NCBI GenBank assembly: GCA_018398765.1
Contig: JAHBMJ010005792.1
Location: 54,263-64,878, forward strand
Length of the DNA stretch: 10,616 nt
DNA from: Chromera velia
Lineage: Eukaryota > Sar > Chromeraceae
Reading direction: 5' to 3'
The position numbers were made by a program, and so were the translations under genes. Below, one piece after another: positions 8,443 to 10,616 of the stretch. How positions within the stretch are numbered: position 1 is the stretch's first letter; every line of letters starts with the position of its first letter. The notes beneath the pieces were generated by a model. That model made no database searches and was not told the DNA's origin. It was given only the letters and a program-made list of their open reading frames with translations.

Positions 8443-9650
8443 AAGAACGAAAGAAAGAAAGAAAGAAAGAAAGAACGAAAGAAAGAAAGAAAGAAAGAAA
8501 AAAAGAAAGAAAGAAAGAAAGAAAGCAGGAAAAAAAGGTGGGAAGGAAAGAAAGAAAGAAACATCGAAACAAAGAGAAGAGGGAAAAAAGAGGAGCACTG
8601 AGTGGTAGATAAATAAGGACGCAAAACCAGTTTATAGTTCCGAGGAAAATGGACACGCACAAACATATACAGACATCTCTTTGTGCTATGCCTCCCTGGA
8701 CGAACCCTTGTGTGCGCGTCCGTGGATGCCTGGGATTTGCATGTGCCAACGCACGTTCATGCATACCCTCTTTTTCCTTCCCCCCCCCCTTTCGCCAATA
8801 GATTCATTCCAATTGCTACATTCCCACAGCACACCGACAGATAGCTAGACAGCAGAAAGACAAAGAAACAGAAAGAAACAAAGAAAGAAAGAAAGAAACA
8901 AGCACGCAGACAGACGGACGGACGGACTCTGTCAAAGGTCTCTGGTCCCTTCGAGCCGCTGTACTCGCATCCTGCACTCACACACACACACACACACTCA
9001 CTCATTCACTCACTCACTCACTCACTCGCTCGCACGCACGCACGCACGCACATACACACACATTCACACCCACACGCATATGCTTACACAGAGAAAGCGT
9101 AGAACACCAAGGCATGAACCCCACCCAAAAAGGCGAGGACGAATTGGAACGCAGAAGAGAAAGGTTTTTCCCTATCACGCGCTGTGCACGTCCTGCAACC
9201 CAAATTGTCTGCCTCCAAAATCTATTGGTCTCTTTTTTCACGCGCACACCCAAAGGAGCTACAGGCTTGTCTCGTCACAAAGTGAAAAGAAAAGAAAAGA
9301 AAAGAAAAGGAAGGAGAAGAAGAAGCACGAAACCACCCAACCTCCCACCCACCGGACCAACGGACCGAGAGGCGTCTCGACCATATCGTCCCTGAAGGGC
9401 AGATGTCCAAGTCCGTACTCGATCACCTGTGCGCCTTGGCATGGCATGGAAGGGAACGGTGTGCATATGCGCTTGCAGTCATGAATCGATCAGAGAGGTG
9501 GGCAGATGGAAGCAGGCAGGCACGCAGGCTGGTGGACGAAGAAATACCCGCAACTGACCGACGAAACAGAAAGTATGTGAGTACTGCGATTTGAAAATGC
9601 AGTTTGAAAATGCAACTACGCACGCATGCAGGCACACAACAAGGCGACGT

Positions 9651-9693
<43 letters not shown>

Positions 9694-10523
9694 TCCATAC
9701 AGAAAATGCGCATGGGAGACTGGAGAGAAGAGAGACCAACTGACCAAACGAAACAGACGGTCCGCATAGAAGACAAAATCAGTCAAACTTGTCGTCCGAT
9801 CTCTCACAATCGTGTGCAGCTGCCGGCACTGCAGAGAAGAGCAAAACACAAAGCACACACAGAAAAAAGGAGGATAAAAAAAAACATACAAGAAAACGGT
9901 CCTTCCGCTGTGCAAGCACTCAGACCGTATTCCTTCCTTCTTTCCTTCCTTCCTTCCTTTCTTCTTTCCTTCCTTCCTTCCCTGACTCACTCACTCACTC
10001 ATTCCCATGCAGGCTCACTCATTCACTGCCATCGATCCATCGCACGAATTTGTTAATTGTCCCCCTTCCCCATCTCTGAGAAGAGTCTCCATTCATTCGC
10101 CCTTCCATCCGTTCATCCATCCATCCATCCTTCTTCACATCGTTGCACACACACAAACATTCACAGGGATGCAGAAGGAAAAGGGCATATTAATAAATCA
10201 ACACACACACCCACTCACCACGCACAGCTGGACATGCGAGAAGAGAGAAACAAATAGACAGAAGACCAAAGCAAGTGCAACGAGAGGTATGAACAGTGAG
10301 TGCAAAGAAACTTTGAACGAACGGAACACAAACAAACCCATGGATCCTCTTACACCTACCTGCGCGTTGTGTGGCATGATTTTGAGGTTCGAGTAGACCC
10401 TCCTGAGATCCTGCATCCCGACTTTGGACCTCACGTGTTGGGTGATCAGGTCGACCGCCGCCTCGTTCGGCCAGTGGGGGATGATGATGTCGGCATACTT
10501 TTTCGAGGGGGCGATGAACTCGT
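5503..10523 (-). CDS. Uridine kinase / uracil phosphoribosyltransferase fusion (UCK/UKL-like), 5'-partial, 10 exons in window
   Basis: This is a split gene whose product belongs to pyrimidine salvage: uridine kinase phosphorylates uridine or cytidine to the monophosphate, and UPRT makes UMP from uracil and PRPP. Joining ten exons (10523-10360, 9828-9745, 9426-9366, 8971-8928, 8309-8264, 7701-7645, 7356-7239, 6719-6606, 6106-6049, 5748-5503) gives about 250 residues that follow the UCK-UPRT family in order: kinase tail DEFIAPSKKYADIIIP, then FVFYADRLFRLV, YGLGHLPF, ICAVSLVRAGEAMES, NVRIGKVLL, KLPPDIRDRYVLVLDP, IIAAPEGI, FVTTEIDAGVNEK and PGIGNFADRYFGT. All nine introns start GT and end AG, and their phases (0,0,1,0,1,1,2,2,0) are mutually consistent. 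The start codon and kinase core lie upstream, outside the window. The PRPP loop is degenerate (DPCVGRGWAG). The exact C-terminus is uncertain. Family assignment is from recalled motif patterns, not a database search. Confidence 0.92.
6049..6106 (-). CDS. Exon 9: UPRT FVTTEIDAGVNEK
   Basis: 58 nt: one base finishes a Gly codon, then TFPEMKFVTTEIDAGVNEK. This corresponds to the UPRT block 'FPxLKIVTSEID..LNE'. The acceptor is TGCCCGCAG and the donor AAG|GTGAGT, phase 0. The next exon continues directly with GFIIPGIGNFADRYFGT, keeping family spacing. Confidence 0.9.
6606..6719 (-). CDS. Exon 8: second half of PRPP loop and helix, IIAAPEGI
   Basis: 114 nt encoding (R)GWAGQEVVRLLKEKGVCE then RNICMVTIIAAPEGITRLCG. 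The segment after the loop matches 'AxxAIExLxxKGVxExxIxxxNLIAAPEGI', with Thr-Ile-Ile where many relatives have Asn-Leu-Ile. The acceptor is CCTCCAG and the donor TGCGG|GTGGGT, phase 2. Intron 7 therefore interrupts the PRPP loop itself, one residue before the position where the loop Gly/Ser residues are expected. Confidence 0.9.
6864..6905. repeat. TCTG array in intron 7
   Basis: About ten TCTG units with one TTTG variant, inside the intron that splits the PRPP loop. Confidence 0.95.
7239..7356 (-). CDS. Exon 7: UPRT KLPPDIRDRYVLVLDP, first half of PRPP loop
   Basis: 118 nt. The exon finishes a Lys codon and encodes TKSEWQTSEGFEKPSVIY followed by CKLPPDIRDRYVLVLDPCVG. The family pattern is 'xxYxKLPxDI..R.VLLLDPxLATG'. 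The Asp-Pro that opens the PRPP-binding loop is present, but the residues after it are Cys-Val-Gly and then Arg from the split codon, not Ala-Thr-Gly. The acceptor is GCCTGCAG. A second AG 17 nt downstream would break phase with exon 6. The donor is CAG|GTGAGT, phase 2. Confidence 0.9.
7390..7411. repeat. CA array (TG in the sense strand) in intron 6
   Basis: About ten CA units, ending roughly 35 bp upstream, in gene orientation, of the exon 7 acceptor at 7357. Confidence 0.95.
7645..7701 (-). CDS. Exon 6: UPRT motif KNVRIGKVLL
   Basis: 57 nt: two bases finish the Ala codon, then LMQVCKNVRIGKVLLRFS and one base of the next codon. It fits the family pattern ALRxxCKGxxIGKIL(I)xR. The acceptor is CTCTGCAG and the donor CAA|GTAAGT, phase 1. 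Direct joining of exon 5 to this exon gives AGEAMES-A-LMQVCKNVRIG with no gap or insertion, which excludes an intervening microexon. Confidence 0.9.
7840..7976. repeat. CA / ATATAC alternating repeat in intron 5
   Basis: A CA run is followed by about 120 bp of TATA, ATAC and CATA units with self-complementary stretches (ACATGTATATA, CATATACATGTATATA). It could form hairpins or cruciforms. The derived frames (Tyr/Ile/His-rich) are not coding. A G9 run follows at about 7985-7993. Confidence 0.9.
8264..8309 (-). CDS. Exon 5: UPRT motif VRAGEAMES
   Basis: 15 codons plus one base encoding ICAVSLVRAGEAMES, the highly conserved C-G-V-S-I-V-R-x-G-E-x-M-E block of UPRT. In the family pattern the first Gly is replaced by Ala here. 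The Arg-Ala-Gly-Glu segment belongs to the active-site side of the fold in characterised UPRTs. The acceptor is GTCTGCAG and the donor CCG|GTGAGT, phase 1. Confidence 0.9.
8401..8562. repeat. Long GA then GAAA homopurine tract in intron 4
   Basis: GA dinucleotides (about 8401-8437) pass into roughly twenty GAAA units, with ACGA and AAAA variants, to about 8524. More AAAG units lie near 8543-8560. The sense strand is a continuous pyrimidine tract. It is the longest repeat in the window and lies well upstream of the exon 5 acceptor. Confidence 0.95.
8877..8927. repeat. AAAG and CGGA/CAGA array at the 5' end of intron 4
   Basis: AAAG units (about 8877-8898) and CAGA/CGGA units (about 8907-8926) directly follow exon 4, so the donor GTCCGT is itself the first unit of the repeat in sense orientation. 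Confidence 0.9.
8928..8971 (-). CDS. Exon 4: short UPRT linker exon
   Basis: A 44-nt exon, the smallest here. It has two bases finishing the Gly codon, then CEYSGSKGPETFDR (14 codons). It sits between the 'TPxG' and 'C(G/A)VS(I/L)VRAGE' blocks of UPRT, where family members usually have a Y(T/S/E)G sequence and a variable loop. The acceptor GTGCAG directly follows a TG tract, and the donor is AGA|GTCCGT, phase 0. The donor choice rests on in-frame joining to exon 5. An alternative few codons longer is possible, because the next bases are a CCGT repeat. Confidence 0.78.
8980..9062. repeat. CA / CTCA / CGCA array in intron 3
   Basis: CA (8979-8996) is followed by CTCA units (about 8997-9026), CGCA units (about 9029-9050) and more CA. 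In sense orientation the CTCA block reads GTGA repeated, that is, several copies of the strong donor consensus GTGAGT, close to the exon 4 acceptor. Confidence 0.95.
9282..9312. repeat. AAAAG array in intron 3
   Basis: Five to six AAAAG pentanucleotide units, about 55 bp inside the donor side of the intron. Confidence 0.93.
9366..9426 (-). CDS. Exon 3: UPRT segment VIEYGLGHLPF
   Basis: 20 codons plus one base, after acceptor GCACAG. It reads VIEYGLGHLPFRDDMVETPL, matching the family pattern (V)VEHGLGHLPF...VxTPxG of UPRT domains in UCK-like proteins. The donor is CTCG|GTCCGT, phase 1, and the split Gly codon is finished by exon 4. Reading on into the intron gives a low-complexity serine/phenylalanine run, so the splice is needed. 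Confidence 0.88.
9655..9688. repeat. GA array in intron 2
   Basis: About seventeen GA units; a CT tract in the sense strand. Confidence 0.95.
9745..9828 (-). CDS. Exon 2: start of UPRT domain
   Basis: 28 codons between acceptor TTCTCTGCAG and donor TTG|GTCAGT, phase 0 at both ends. It encodes CRQLHTIVRDRTTSLTDF followed by VFYADRLFRL. This matches the UPRT opening pattern (xxxLHTxIRD...F, then FYSDRLIRLV), in which the residues after 'IRD' lead into the first UPRT helix. Joined to exon 1 it keeps the family spacing exactly. The 3' splice site is followed by TG, not the more common G. Confidence 0.9.
9928..10003. repeat. CTTC then CTCA array in intron 1
   Basis: CTTC/CTTT units (9928-9981) are followed by CTCA units (about 9983-10000). 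Sense orientation reads GTGA units then GAAG units, again carrying GTGAGT hexamers inside an intron. A further CATC block lies at 10115-10130. Confidence 0.93.
10360..10523 (-). CDS. Exon 1 of window: end of uridine kinase domain and linker to UPRT
   Basis: The exon begins after the acceptor ATGCAG and supplies the last two bases of an Asp codon, then 54 codons. It reads (D)EFIAPSKKYADIIIPHW, a C-terminal signature of uridine/cytidine kinases (DEFIxPTKKYADVIIP), then NEAAVDLITQHVRSKV, the conserved last helix. DLRRVYSNLKIMPHNAQ starts the UPRT part. The His-Trp after IIIP replaces the usual Arg-Gly. The donor is CAG|GTAGGT, phase 0. An in-frame Met lies just upstream in the intron at the acceptor, but translation is unlikely to start there because it would omit the whole kinase domain. 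Confidence 0.9.
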
Positions 10524-10550
10524 CTGCATGCATCCGTTTTCTTAATTTTT

Positions 10551-10584
<34 letters not shown>

Positions 10585-10590
10585 AGAGAG
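10551..10590. repeat. CA then GA array upstream of exon 1 of the window
   Basis: A CA run (10552-10580) and a GA run (10581-10590) lie in the intron before the first visible exon, about 30 bp from its acceptor. Confidence 0.95.
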
Positions 10591-10616
10591 GGCATGATAA
10601 AGGAGGCAAATCCTAT

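Noticed and set aside
8138-8764. 208-codon minus-strand frame rich in Phe/Leu/Ser
   Set aside because: It is mostly GAAA/GA repeat read as TTTC/TC, and it crosses exon 5 in a different frame from the UPRT motif.
10190-10609. Translation start at an in-frame Met just before exon 1 of the window
   Set aside because: The Met codons lie in intronic sequence at the ATGCAG acceptor after a CA/TG tract. Starting there would leave out the kinase catalytic domain that normally precedes DEFIxPSKKYAD.

Overview
The window looks like nuclear DNA of a eukaryote. The one clear gene lies on the minus strand and is cut into small exons (44-164 nt) by GT-AG introns of about 290-620 bp. The introns and the DNA downstream are packed with simple repeats: CA/TG, GA/TC, GAAA, CTGT, CTGA, CTCA and ATATAC. 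There are no bacterial operons, long ORFs or ribosome binding sites. The style (moderate GC, repeat-laden introns, frequent TGCATGC motifs) would suit a protist such as a chromerid or coccidian-type alveolate, but the species cannot be fixed from this sequence.

The gene occupies about 10523 down to 5503, and possibly to 5118. Ten exons join in frame through nine introns. They give the C-terminal end of a uridine kinase domain followed by a complete uracil phosphoribosyltransferase (UPRT) domain, the layout of uridine kinase-like (UCK/UKL) pyrimidine salvage proteins. The kinase catalytic part, including its P-loop, must lie beyond position 10616. Every exon junction keeps phase and keeps the spacing expected of the UPRT family. 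The most notable protein feature is the PRPP loop. Where active enzymes usually have an ATGxS-type loop after Asp-Pro, the spliced product reads DPCVGRGWAG, which suggests a UPRT half without normal catalysis.

Downstream of the gene, 3660-4980 is an AT-rich island unlike its surroundings. Inside it is a well-defined mobile element at 4034-4636: 603 bp, perfect 18-bp terminal inverted repeats, identical 8-bp target duplications (GACAAATT), and no coding capacity, so a MITE-like non-autonomous DNA transposon. Around it are short direct repeats (TTGATAAACAA three times; GCATATCTAG-like three times) and a weak tRNA A-box-like match, which may mark older insertions.

The left part, 1-3660, is repeat-rich and holds no gene I can defend. 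It includes a compound TTTC-CTGC-CTGA array at 1697-1838 and a TG array with an internal duplication at 3481-3559. One GC3-rich segment, 84-177, has exon-like borders and may belong to a neighbouring gene. I found no undescribed multi-gene system. The points worth a second look are the degenerate PRPP loop, the MITE, the uncertain 3' end of the gene and the repeat/splice-site relationships.
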